From Saccharospirillum sp. (GTDB lineage: Bacteria; Pseudomonadota; Gammaproteobacteria; Pseudomonadales; Natronospirillaceae): DNA of 64,000 nucleotides. The translations under genes were made by a program, and so were the position numbers. Below the pieces are notes generated by a model. The model worked only from the letters and a program-made list of their open reading frames with translations, did not search any database and had not been told where the DNA came from. How positions within the stretch are numbered: position 1 is the first letter of the stretch; each line of letters opens with the position of its first letter. Shown here piece by piece: positions 1-9,200 of the stretch. Location: NCBI GenBank assembly GCA_022565595.1, contig JAIUML010000006.1:62001-126000 (forward strand), in the 5' to 3' direction.

Positions 1-70
1 GCGGTCCGGCTTGATATTGACGATGAGAGCCTATCACTATGTTTAGATGCATGCTACTCAGGAGGCAATT
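1..70 (+). other. Left edge; possible tail of an upstream T6SS accessory gene
   Basis: One forward frame reads 14 codons from base 2 and stops with TAG at 44-46, just before the Shine-Dalgarno of the next gene, so it could be the end of an upstream gene. DUF3540 and DUF4150 genes are often preceded by DUF2169 and VgrG genes, which would fit, but 14 codons cannot identify a family. The other two frames either stop at once or run deep into the next gene. Confidence 0.2.
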
Positions 71-700
71 ATGAGACCATCCGTAGTCCCCATGGCTTCG
101 CCACAGCAGGATTGCCGCATGGAAGAAGCTCGAGTACAGAGTACCGAGGGTGGCCGAGTGCTGTTGCAAACCGCAGCGGGTATTGAGACAGGTCGACGTG
201 CCGTCTCTTGCCTTGTCAACCCGGAACCGGGTGATTGGGTGCTGCTCAGCCGTAGTCAGAGAACCCTTTATGTATTGTCCGTTCTGGAACGGCGGGAAAA
301 CGAGCAGGCAGAGGTGACCCTGGGGTTTAGCGGACCGGTCAAATTGACCAGTCCAGATCAGGTTACCATCCGCTCCCAGAGTGCCCACTGGATCAATCAG
401 GAAACGCAGCTTTCTACCCGGCAGTTGTCCGTAGCTGCAACGAACCTGGACGCGGTATCCGATAAGGCAACACTGCACAGCGGTACCTTGCGCTTGATTA
501 GCCAAAGCCTGGATGTCATCAGCGACCGTATTTGTCGTCATGCGCGCACCCTGATCAGCATGGTGCGCGGTCAGGAAGTCCGACAGGCACATCAATTGTC
601 AGAGCAAGTCATCAACACGCATCTGCAGCAAAGCAAGCAAACGGTTGTCGATGCCCGCAAGGATCTAAGAATGAATGCCGAACGCATTCACATGGGTTAA
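71..700 (+). CDS. DUF3540 domain protein (T6SS spike-associated)
   Basis: A protein of about 209 residues resembling the DUF3540 family, found in T6SS loci beside DUF2169, DUF4150 and VgrG genes. The N-terminal half is beta-rich with an OB-like stretch (GDWVLLSRS, LYVLSVLER). The second half has a regular run of short beta-type repeats like those of VgrG/gp5-type spike needles, ending in a polar helix. The ATG at 71 is preferred over the upstream in-frame ATG at 47 because AGGAGG lies at 60-65, correctly spaced for 71. The DUF4150 gene follows after 10 bases. A role in spike assembly or effector loading is inference. Confidence 0.75.
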   Translation: MRPSVVPMASPQQDCRMEEARVQSTEGGRVLLQTAAGIETGRRAVSCLVNPEPGDWVLLSRSQRTLYVLSVLERRENEQAEVTLGFSGPVKLTSPDQVTIRSQSAHWINQETQLSTRQLSVAATNLDAVSDKATLHSGTLRLISQSLDVISDRICRHARTLISMVRGQEVRQAHQLSEQVINTHLQQSKQTVVDARKDLRMNAERIHMG

Positions 701-710
701 GGAGCGTACC

Positions 711-1124
711 ATGGTATTTGTTAAAACACAGATGGCCGGTATGGATTTTGCCATGCCGGATGTATGTCTGACCCCCATCCCTACACCCGCGGGGCCGGTA
801 CCGACACCCATCCCTTATCCGAACATTGCCATGCCCATGACCTCCATACCCTCTCAGGTCAAGGTTCTGGTCATGGCGATGCCGGCTCATAACATGATGA
901 CAGTGACACCGATGAGTAATGGCGACAATGCGGGGGTGAACACCAACCCGTTGTCCGGCATGGTGATGGGCCCAACTCGAAACATGCTGGGCAGTTTTAC
1001 GACCTTGATGGGTGGCTTACCGGTTACCCGGATGCTGTCCCCCACCGGACAGAACGGTATGAGCCCTGGTGCTTTTGGTGCCTCTCTCGTACCGAGCCAG
1101 GTCAAGGTCATGTCACTGTCATAA
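711..1124 (+). CDS. DUF4150 PAAR-like protein
   Basis: A 137-residue protein of the DUF4150 (PAAR-like) family. It shows the proline- and methionine-rich N-terminus of that family (CLTPIPTPAGPVPTPIPYPN), then MVMGPTRN and LPVTRM segments. PAAR and PAAR-like proteins cap the VgrG spike and can carry effectors. This one is about the size of the bare domain, so no toxin domain is attached. The ATG at 711 has AAGGAG just upstream; an in-frame ATG at 675 lies inside the previous gene and is rejected. It probably forms an operon with the DUF3540 gene. Confidence 0.8.
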   Translation: MVFVKTQMAGMDFAMPDVCLTPIPTPAGPVPTPIPYPNIAMPMTSIPSQVKVLVMAMPAHNMMTVTPMSNGDNAGVNTNPLSGMVMGPTRNMLGSFTTLMGGLPVTRMLSPTGQNGMSPGAFGASLVPSQVKVMSLS

Positions 1125-1150
1125 CATCGATTAAATGATAGAGAAGTCTT

Positions 1151-1474
1151 ATGATAGATTCAGAAAGGGGTAGTGATGCAAGGGGTGAGAACGGCTCATC
1201 GCCTGCAACGCAAGAGGAACCCACTCGCGTTCAAGTTCAGTTTGCAGAGGGCATTGATTACCGATACCGAGACGTGTTGAATATTTTTGTCGGACGAGGC
1301 GAAGTGGTTTTTGAGCTGGGAAATATCCATCGCAGTGTGCCGAATCAAGCAACCATATCGGATCGGATTGTCGTTTCCATGGCCAATGCCTACGATTTTC
1401 ATGCTCGGCTAGGGCAATCACTGAAAGAAGCTCAGCAGGCACTGCAAAAAGAAATGGCTCAAACCAAAGCCTGA
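1151..1474 (+). CDS. Small DUF3467-like protein in the T6SS accessory operon
   Basis: A 107-residue acidic protein without signal peptide or membrane segment. The middle (VQFAEGIDYRYRDVLNIF to DRIVVSMANAYDFHARLGQSL) follows the layout of DUF3467 proteins: a Y-R-D segment, a strand pair, then a Met-x-x-x-Ala helix leading to a C-terminal amphipathic helix. The match is to pattern only. It starts 26 bases after the DUF4150 gene with a weak GAGAAG upstream and ends the left-hand accessory operon. A chaperone, adaptor or immunity role would suit the position but is not shown. Confidence 0.6.
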   Translation: MIDSERGSDARGENGSSPATQEEPTRVQVQFAEGIDYRYRDVLNIFVGRGEVVFELGNIHRSVPNQATISDRIVVSMANAYDFHARLGQSLKEAQQALQKEMAQTKA

Positions 1475-1491
1475 GCGCTGGATCACCGGGG

Positions 1492-1579
1492 CGTCGGGTT
1501 GTATCCGACGACGTGGCCTGCAAGGCCGCCGGGTTTCCTGGTCCCGGCGTTGCCGGCCTGTGTCGGTAGCAAACCGACA
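1492..1579. repeat. Run of four consecutive short hairpins between convergent genes
   Basis: In the 118-base gap between the 107-residue ORF and clpV, four inverted repeats follow one another. They are CGTCGG/CCGACG at 1492-1510, GGCCT/AGGCC at 1515-1527, CCGGG/CCCGG at 1529-1547 and TGTCGG/CCGACA at 1561-1579. The first and last stems are near-copies of each other. No T-run follows, so they are not classical intrinsic terminators. A bidirectional transcript-end structure or repeat remnant is possible. Confidence 0.55.
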
Positions 1580-1592
1580 CTCCAGGGTGGCG

Positions 1593-4220
1593 TTAACTCA
1601 GTTGATAAGTAAACCTCTGCTGTTGATCATCCAGTGCGATATGCACTGAGCCTATGGTGTGACCCTCAGCCATCTGCCCCAGACACTGGGTGGCCAGCTC
1701 CGGCAGAATGCTGCGGCTGATAACATTTTCGACATTGCGGGCACCGGTATCCGGGTCCTGGCAGCGGTCCACGATGGCCTGCACCGCCGCGTCGTCGTAA
1801 CTGAACGTTGCGCCATACTGTTCCCTGACTCGGCGTTCGATGCGTTTCATGTTGATGCCCACAATCGTCGCCAGCACTTCACGCGACAGGGGTGAGTAAG
1901 GAATGATGGTTGTGCGGCCAAGGAAGGCGGGCCTGAAGTGACCCAGCAGTTCAGGGCGAACTGCCTCCAGTAATTCCTTGTCGTTGAATACGGGGTTCCG
2001 TTCGCAATATTCGGCAATGGACCCTGAACAGGCATTTGAGGTCATGATCACGACCGTGTTGCGAAAATCGATATCACGGCCTTCGCCGTCCTTGATAGTG
2101 CCCTTGTCGAAGAGGTTGTAGAACACATCCTGAATACCGGGGTGGGCCTTTTCCATTTCATCGAGCAGTACAACGCTGTAAGGCTTGCGACGCACGGCCT
2201 CGGTGAGTACGCCGCCTTCACCGTAACCGACATAGCCCGCTGGCGCACCCAGTAACATGGACACCTTGTGCTCTTCCTTGAACTCGCTCATGTTCAGGGT
2301 AATCAGGTTCTGCTCGCCACCGTAAAGGGCTTCAGCCAACGCCAAGGCTGTTTCGGTTTTACCGGCCCCCGAGGTGCCAATCATCAGGAACACCCCTATG
2401 GGTTTGCGTGGGTCCATCAGCCCAGCGCGGGAGGTACGTATGGCTTCGGCGACGGCGTGCAAGGCGTGGTCCTGACCGACGACTCTTTCGCGCAGGCGGT
2501 CTTCCAGCGCCAGAACCGATTTGAGCTGGTCGGTCATCATGCGTCCGACCGGAATGCCGGTCCAGTTGGCGACGACGCTGGCGATGGCATTGGCATCCAC
2601 ACTCAGATACACCATGGGTGATTCTCCCTGGAGCGTTGCCAGTGCGGTGCGGGCCTGATTCAGTTGTTCTGTTATTGCGGCATCATCCGGTTGCTCTGCA
2701 CGCTGCTTGAACAAGGCTTGAATGGCGGATACTTTTTCCTGCTCTTTTTGCCACTGAGCTTCCAGTTCGGCCAGACGCTGCTCGGTCTCGGTCAGTTCGG
2801 TCTGATACTGGCTGATTTTGTCGTCCAGTCCACCCTGGCTGAGTTGCTCCTGCTCGAACAATTCCAGATTGATCTTGAGTTGCTCTACGCTTTTTTGTGC
2901 GTCTTCGATGGAGGCCGGCGTCGCTTCCTGACTGAGAGCAACACGGGCGCAGGCGGTGTCGAGCAGGCTGACTGCCTTGTCTGGCAAGTGGCGTGCGGGG
3001 ATGTAGCGGCTGCTCAGTTTCACCGCCGCTTCAATGGCTTCATCCAGAATCATGATCTTGTGGTGTTGTTCGAGCGAACGGGCAATGCCACGCATCATGT
3101 TGATGGCCCGCACTTCGTCAGGTTCTTCGACATTCACCACCTGAAAACGCCGCGTCAGGGCCGGGTCTTTCTCGAAATACTTTTTGTATTCAGCCAGGGT
3201 GGTGGCGGCAATGGTGCGGAATTCGCCCCGTGCCAGAGCCGGTTTCATCAGGTTGGCGGCATCACCCTGGCCTTCACGGCCACCGGCGCCGATCAGGGTG
3301 TGGGCTTCGTCGATAAACATGATGATGGGGTCAGGTGAATCCTTTACCTCCTGAATCACCGCCTTGAGGCGATTTTCAAACTCACCTTTGACACTGGCAC
3401 CCGCCTCGAGCAAGCCCATATCGAGGGACAGCAGCTTCACCCCCTTGATCGGTGTTGGTACATCATCCTTGACGATGCGTTGTGCCAGCCCCTCTACTAC
3501 GGCGGTTTTACCCACACCCGGCTCACCGGTCAGAATGGGGTTGTTTTGCCGGCGTCGCATCAGCACGTCGATCAGTTGACGAATTTCCTGGTCTCGGCCC
3601 AATACCGGGTCAATGTCATCGCCTCGGGCTTTCTCGGTCAGGTCGACGGTAAAACGCTTGAGCGCAGAGCCTGCCATGGGGTCGGCCTGAGCTGCACCGG
3701 AGGCGCCTCGGTTGTTACTTTCCTGTTGTTGAATCAATGCCGACTCGGACGTGGTGCCCACTATGGTCGGAAGATAACTTTTCAGTGCCTCGCCAGATAA
3801 AGAGGATAGGCTGGTTATACTATTTTTCAGTTGTACACTCAGGCTGCCATCCAGTAGAGCGGCCGTAATCAGGTGGCCGCTGGTTACCTGAGGGTGGCCG
3901 TATTCGGCCGAAGCCAGTAACCAACTCTGGGTCACAAGGTCAACCAGGGTTTGTGACAGCGCCGGTGGGCGAGTATTGCCTTTTTTGAACCCTTCAATGC
4001 TTTCGGTCAACTGGCGCGCCATGGTTTCCGAGTCGAGATCGTAGGCTTCGGCGATCTTTATCAGGTCTGTGTCCGGGTGCTCCAATAACTTCGATAACCA
4101 ATGCTCGATTTCCACATTGTATTGGCTGTTGGCCATGGCGAGTCCGGCAGCGCCTTCCAGGGTGTCTCTTAAAGTTGGATTAAGTTTGGCAACTAACCCT
4201 TTGATATTAATGTGAATCAT
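1593..4220 (-). CDS. clpV: T6SS sheath-disassembly ATPase ClpV (TssH)
   Basis: An 875-residue AAA+ ATPase of the ClpB/Hsp100 group, T6SS branch. ClpV extracts contracted TssB/TssC sheath and recycles it. An N-domain (residues 1-150) is followed by a first ATPase module (Walker [10 protein letters not shown] near 232-240, Walker [10 protein letters not shown]), a coiled-coil middle region with a Glu/Gln-rich helix, and a second module (Walker [10 protein letters not shown] near 612-620, [10 protein letters not shown]). The second Walker A has Thr where most ClpB proteins have Pro. AAGGAAG lies 8 bases before the ATG. It is transcribed away from the main tss operon and separated from it by a secretion/adhesin module. 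Confidence 0.95.
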   Translation of the reverse strand: MIHINIKGLVAKLNPTLRDTLEGAAGLAMANSQYNVEIEHWLSKLLEHPDTDLIKIAEAYDLDSETMARQLTESIEGFKKGNTRPPALSQTLVDLVTQSWLLASAEYGHPQVTSGHLITAALLDGSLSVQLKNSITSLSSLSGEALKSYLPTIVGTTSESALIQQQESNNRGASGAAQADPMAGSALKRFTVDLTEKARGDDIDPVLGRDQEIRQLIDVLMRRRQNNPILTGEPGVGKTAVVEGLAQRIVKDDVPTPIKGVKLLSLDMGLLEAGASVKGEFENRLKAVIQEVKDSPDPIIMFIDEAHTLIGAGGREGQGDAANLMKPALARGEFRTIAATTLAEYKKYFEKDPALTRRFQVVNVEEPDEVRAINMMRGIARSLEQHHKIMILDEAIEAAVKLSSRYIPARHLPDKAVSLLDTACARVALSQEATPASIEDAQKSVEQLKINLELFEQEQLSQGGLDDKISQYQTELTETEQRLAELEAQWQKEQEKVSAIQALFKQRAEQPDDAAITEQLNQARTALATLQGESPMVYLSVDANAIASVVANWTGIPVGRMMTDQLKSVLALEDRLRERVVGQDHALHAVAEAIRTSRAGLMDPRKPIGVFLMIGTSGAGKTETALALAEALYGGEQNLITLNMSEFKEEHKVSMLLGAPAGYVGYGEGGVLTEAVRRKPYSVVLLDEMEKAHPGIQDVFYNLFDKGTIKDGEGRDIDFRNTVVIMTSNACSGSIAEYCERNPVFNDKELLEAVRPELLGHFRPAFLGRTTIIPYSPLSREVLATIVGINMKRIERRVREQYGATFSYDDAAVQAIVDRCQDPDTGARNVENVISRSILPELATQCLGQMAEGHTIGSVHIALDDQQQRFTYQLS

Positions 4221-4513
4221 CTACTGCTTCCTTTTTGTTTTTTGGCCACCCTGGCAATCGAAAGGGCGCACTGAGTGCTTTAAGTTGGCTATAACCTTAG
4301 CAGTAATTCTTGCAAAATCGTATGGCTGCCATTGGAAATTCTGTACCGACAGACTTTGGGATATCCAAGTGTTTGATTTTAAAAAAGAAGTTATTGTTCT
4401 GAGGAAGTTCGGCAGCTAGCGAGCGTTCCGGCAAATGCTCGCTGGCATGAATAGCCATTATCTGGCAAAGTAATCAACGCCCAAAGATGTGCTCGATTGC
4501 AGAGGAGCCGAGC
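4221..4513. other. Divergent promoter region between clpV and tpsB
   Basis: This 293-base gap between two divergently transcribed genes must hold both promoters. It contains A/T-rich patches near 4310-4390 but no promoter I would call with confidence. A long reverse frame overlapping it is only a shadow of tpsB. Confidence 0.4.
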
Positions 4514-6232
4514 TTGAATAAGGGAATAGTCAGTATTGTTATCAGCACCGGCCTGCTGCTGCAGGGAGGGGCAATAAAGGCGCAGCAAAGCGGGCCCTTT
4601 TTTGATGACAGCACCTCTACTCGGTTCGAAACTCCCGGTCTGCCGGCCACTGCTCCTGGCTCGGGTAACCAGGCACCCCGCCTGACTGTCCAGCAATTCG
4701 AATTTATTGATTTTGACCATGCGGCTGAAGCCGGGCTTGCACTCGAGCCCTTGTTCGCGCTGGCTGAGCAACACCGACAAAGTCGTGACGGTGAGTACGA
4801 TGTGGCCGGCCTCAATGAACTGGTCGACTTGATGACGGCCTATTTGCGGGAGCGAGGGTTTTTCCTCGCACGAGTCATAGTACCGGAGCAGCAAATCAGG
4901 GACGCTACCATTGCCGTGCGATTGGTCATCGGCCGGCTGGAGCATGTCACTCCAATGAACAACAGCCATTATGATGACGAAATCCTGGTGCTGTTGTTTC
5001 GACCTCAGATTGGCGAGGCGGTTCAGCGTGAACCCCTGGAGCAGACGCTGCTGCGCCTGTCCGATTATCCAGGCATAGAGATACGAACCGCCCTGGCGCC
5101 TGGCTCGGTACCCGGTACAACGCAAATGCAATTGGATGTTGTAGAGGAAACGCCTTTCGCTGGCTCAATTCGTTTCGATAACCATGGGAGCAAGGATACC
5201 GGCCCTTATCGGCTAACTCTCGGCGGGCGCTACAACAATATGGGCGGTCGGGCGGATCAGTTGGCAGGGCAACTAAGGTTCTCGATGTTCCCCGCCAATG
5301 CGTTTTCAGGGCAGATCAGTTATCAATTTCCGCTCGAATCACTGGAGGCAGGTGGACCGGGCTGGCTATGGGACAATTCAGACTTTACCCTTGGCTACAG
5401 TGTCAGCCGGTTCGGTGTCGGTGGGGATCTGGAAGTGCTGGATATCGAAGGTCGCACCCGCCAGTTCTATATTCGTAATGACCGGACTTTGCAACGTACT
5501 CGTACCGGACGCACCAGTGCCTTTCTTGAACTGAACCTGAAGGCGTCCAGCGCCGAGCAGAATGAAGCCATACTGAGTGACTACGCTCTTACAGTACTTC
5601 AATTAGGCGGACGCTGGAGCGAGACCGATGAATTGTTGGGTGGCGGCTTTAGCCAGTTGGAGCTGAGCATCAGTCAGGGTATAGGTGACTTCTGGGGCAG
5701 TGCCAAAGGCAGCTCTGACGAAGACAGCGGCCGCCTGGGTCGGTCGGGCGATTTTGCCGGTGGCACCTTTCGAGTGTTGCGTCTTACTGGTGAGCGTATT
5801 CAGGCCATTGGAGGTCAGTATCTGCTGTTGCGCAGCCAAATTCAGTACAGCCCAGACCTGTTGACCTCAATGGAACAATACAGTTTCGGTGGAGCCGATA
5901 CGGTGCGCGGCTACCCTCAGGGTGATCGCATCGCCGATTCCGTCTGGGCGTTGAATGTTGAGTATTACGGCTTGTCGAGCGCACCTTTTCTGACCCTGCC
6001 CATTGATCAAGTAAAGTTGGCCCTGTTCTGGGATCTGGCTCGAGGCGAGTTGAATGATGCCCGCCCCAATGAAGTCAGAAAACCGACCGCCATGAGTGTT
6101 GGCGCCTATACTGAGTTCCGGCTGGCCAGGCATTATCCGTCTCGCCTGGAGCTGGCGGTGCCCATTGGTGGTCAGTTGCCCAGCGATGAGCGCTTGTTCA
6201 ATATCGGCTTCAGTATCAGCCGTCACTTTTAA
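4514..6232 (+). CDS. TpsB-type outer-membrane transporter (FhaC/ShlB family)
   Basis: About 572 residues. It is the Omp85-superfamily pore that secretes the partner exoprotein encoded next. A signal peptide ends near AQQSG. A POTRA-like region follows (FIDFDHAAEAGLAL to VIGRLEHV), then a second POTRA-like segment, then a beta-barrel from about residue 190 to a terminal Phe (SISRHF). The family VRGY motif of the barrel-plugging loop is present near residue 462. The start is placed at a TTG because AGAGGAG lies at 4501-4507, 6 bases upstream, and the signal peptide then begins correctly; the in-frame ATG at 4487 would add nine residues before it. The TpsA gene follows after 21 bases. Confidence 0.9.
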   Translation: MNKGIVSIVISTGLLLQGGAIKAQQSGPFFDDSTSTRFETPGLPATAPGSGNQAPRLTVQQFEFIDFDHAAEAGLALEPLFALAEQHRQSRDGEYDVAGLNELVDLMTAYLRERGFFLARVIVPEQQIRDATIAVRLVIGRLEHVTPMNNSHYDDEILVLLFRPQIGEAVQREPLEQTLLRLSDYPGIEIRTALAPGSVPGTTQMQLDVVEETPFAGSIRFDNHGSKDTGPYRLTLGGRYNNMGGRADQLAGQLRFSMFPANAFSGQISYQFPLESLEAGGPGWLWDNSDFTLGYSVSRFGVGGDLEVLDIEGRTRQFYIRNDRTLQRTRTGRTSAFLELNLKASSAEQNEAILSDYALTVLQLGGRWSETDELLGGGFSQLELSISQGIGDFWGSAKGSSDEDSGRLGRSGDFAGGTFRVLRLTGERIQAIGGQYLLLRSQIQYSPDLLTSMEQYSFGGADTVRGYPQGDRIADSVWALNVEYYGLSSAPFLTLPIDQVKLALFWDLARGELNDARPNEVRKPTAMSVGAYTEFRLARHYPSRLELAVPIGGQLPSDERLFNIGFSISRHF

Positions 6233-6253
6233 TCGCCACTGGAGAGGCCTGTG

Positions 6254-9200
6254 ATGCGCAGAGACTCGTTACCTATACCGCAAGGTCACCTGCCTCGCCT
6301 GGCCTTGTCTGTGGCCATTTGTGCCGCTTCACAGGGTTGGGCGGCGCCCAGTGGTGGTGTTGTGCAACAGGGTGACGCCCAGATCAGCACCGGTACCCAC
6401 ACCCAGATACATCAGACCAGCCAGGGTGCCGAGATAAGCTGGGATCGCTTTGACATCGGCGCCAATGAATCGGTTACCTTTCACGTACCCAACAGCCAAT
6501 CCTACACTCTGAATCACATTCACGATTTCAAGCCTAGCGAAATCTACGGCAACCTGAGCTCGAATGGCACCGTCATTCTGGCCAACCCGAATGGCATCTA
6601 TTTCGGTGCCGGTTCTTCAATAAATGTGAACGCCATGGTGGCGACCACAGCCAATGTCACTCTGGATGGCCATCAGTTGACGCTGACTCCCTCTGGTCAA
6701 CCCGGGGCGATCGAGCATTGGGGCGAAACCACGGCTACCCAAAGCCTGGCCTTTTTCGCGCCACGCCTTGAGGTCGGCGGGGTGATCGACTCTGCCAACA
6801 TCGAATTGAGCAATCACAGTACCGGTGTTGTCACTCTGCTGGATTCCGGCATTGGCTACCTGGTCAACGACGAGGTAGCGGACCAGTTGGCTCAGGAAGG
6901 CATCCGTGTCAGTGGCGAACTGCGGGCAGCGGGGGGCTATGTCGGCTTGTCGACCAGTGCCATGGACAGCCTCGCCAACTCGGCCTTGAATATGGAAGGC
7001 CTGGTATCGGTGTCTTCGATAACCGAAGATGCCGGTCAGGTGGTGCTGAAATCCGATCAGGGAACCGCCTGGATAAACGGCAGTATTCAGGCAGGATCCA
7101 GCCAGGGGCGGGGCGGTGATATCTCTATTCAGGGCCAGCAGATTGCGATTGTTGGTTCTGGCCAGGTGAGCGCAGATGGTGCTACTGGCGGCGGTACCAT
7201 TGACATCGGTTCAGGCGTCGTCGGTGAGTCAGAGCGCGCCGAGCAGGTTTTTCTGGGCCAGAGTACGAACCTGTCGGCCAGCGCCACGGTAGAGGGCGAT
7301 GGTGGCGTTATTGATATCTGGAGTACTGATCGCACTCAGGTCTACGGTAGTGTCAAGGCAACGGGCGCTGGCATCGAGGGTCAGGGTGGGGCCATTGAAA
7401 CTTCCAGTGAACAGACCCTACTGGTGGATGCGCAGATTGATGTCTCGGCATCAAATGGCCAGGGCGGCGTCTGGCTACTCGATCCGGGTGATATTCGCAT
7501 CGTGAATGCACCCAATGACAACATTATTGAAGACCCGACCGGTGTCTTCAACCCGGACGACCCTGATGTCGATTCTTTGGTTCAAATCGGTTCGATTATC
7601 AATGCCCTGAACAGCCTGGGTAATGGCGGTGAAGTCATCGTTCAAACAACGGTGCCAGACAGCAATATTTTTCTCGAAACACCCTTTGATCTCAATCTGG
7701 TGAATTCAACCTTTTCCCGTTTGACGCTCGATGCGTCCGGCTCTGTCTTGATCTACGACGATATTATTAACGGGCAGGATAAGGGGTTTCGGTTGGACCT
7801 TCTGGCTGGTAATGCAATCGTTTTTTTTGGTTTGACAGAACCGCTGGAGGTACAAACCCTGAACCTTGATGCCAGCAACGTGTTCAGTTCTGGCGCTGTG
7901 ACGATCGATGCGCTTAATGTGGGGGTTCAGCATGGGCTTCTATGGCAGGCGTTCAGTGAATTGACGTTCAGTAATAATTCCAATATTAGCAGTCTGACTG
8001 CCACGCCCGGTACCAGTTTGAGTTTTAATATGGGAACCAATAATCTGACGCTTGGTAGCGTTAGCCAATTTGGCAACCGCATTGACTCTTTGAATATTAC
8101 CAATACCAATACCCTGACGTTGACCGGAAACCTGCAACTTGGCGGCACTGAAGCGCTGGTTCTTGACTCCGGTATTAACCAACTCGAATTGGCTTCCGAT
8201 TCTGTTCTGATCAGCACTCAGGGCACTGAAATCACTCTGGGTGCTATCAACGGCAATGGTACCAACCTGAATATCAGCAATGGGTTAAGCAGCAGCAATG
8301 GTATTAACTTCAGTACGATGAATAACATTGGCAATCTGACGGTTGAAACCGGTGATCAGGTCCGAATCGACCCGGGTTTCATTACTTCTGACGGCATTGT
8401 ATTTATGGATGCAGGCAGTATTCGCCCTAACGGCTTTGTCAGTTTTGATGTTGCCACCTCCCTGACGTTTAATAGCGATATTGAGGGAGGGGCTGCCAAC
8501 CTATTTATTGATGCTGGAGCAGGTGGCATTAATTTGCTGAACGTTGGTAGCCAGAGTGATCCTTTGAATGCACTGGCGCTTACAACGCCGGGTGCCATCG
8601 ATATCGGTAATGAAGTCGTCACCAATTTTCTTGATGTTGATGCCGCCAGCCTCGGCATTAGCAGCAATACACGGCTGCAAGCAAATCAAAGCGCTCAGTT
8701 TATGCAAACAGAGATTACGGCCCCAGGCAGTCAGGTATTAACGTTGATCGGTACTAATAGCCTGAGTGTGGCGGATATCAATGTGGGTGGCCTGTCAGCG
8801 ACCTCAGATGCGATGCAGCTGTCGGGTGACATAGTCACCGGGGCTGGCGGTATTGACCTGAGCCAGGCTGGTCAGATCACCCTTGCAGATAACGTCCTGC
8901 TGCAAAGCGCAGGGGCCGGCGCCATTCGCCTGGCCGATAATATCGGCGGGGGGTTTGGTTTAACCCTGAACGTGCAGAGCGGACCGCTGCATTTGGGAAC
9001 TCAGACCAATGCGACCCCGCTCGACTACCTGATCGTCAACAAGGGCAACCCCAATGCCGGACAAACAACCTTTACCGGCGACATCCATGTCGAGAATCTG
9101 TTCAATCTGAGTCAGTTGGGGATCTTCAATTACGGAGGTGTCGGTGCTTTTGAGCTGAGTTCGGCAAACGGCGATATTCGCCTGAATGCAACTACTTTAA

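Noticed and set aside
711-1124. Specialised PAAR effector with a toxin domain
   Set aside because: The protein ends within the PAAR-like domain at 137 residues, leaving no room for a toxin.
4391-5131. 246-residue reverse frame over the start of tpsB
   Set aside because: It overlaps a confident TpsB signal peptide and POTRA region and shows no domain of its own.
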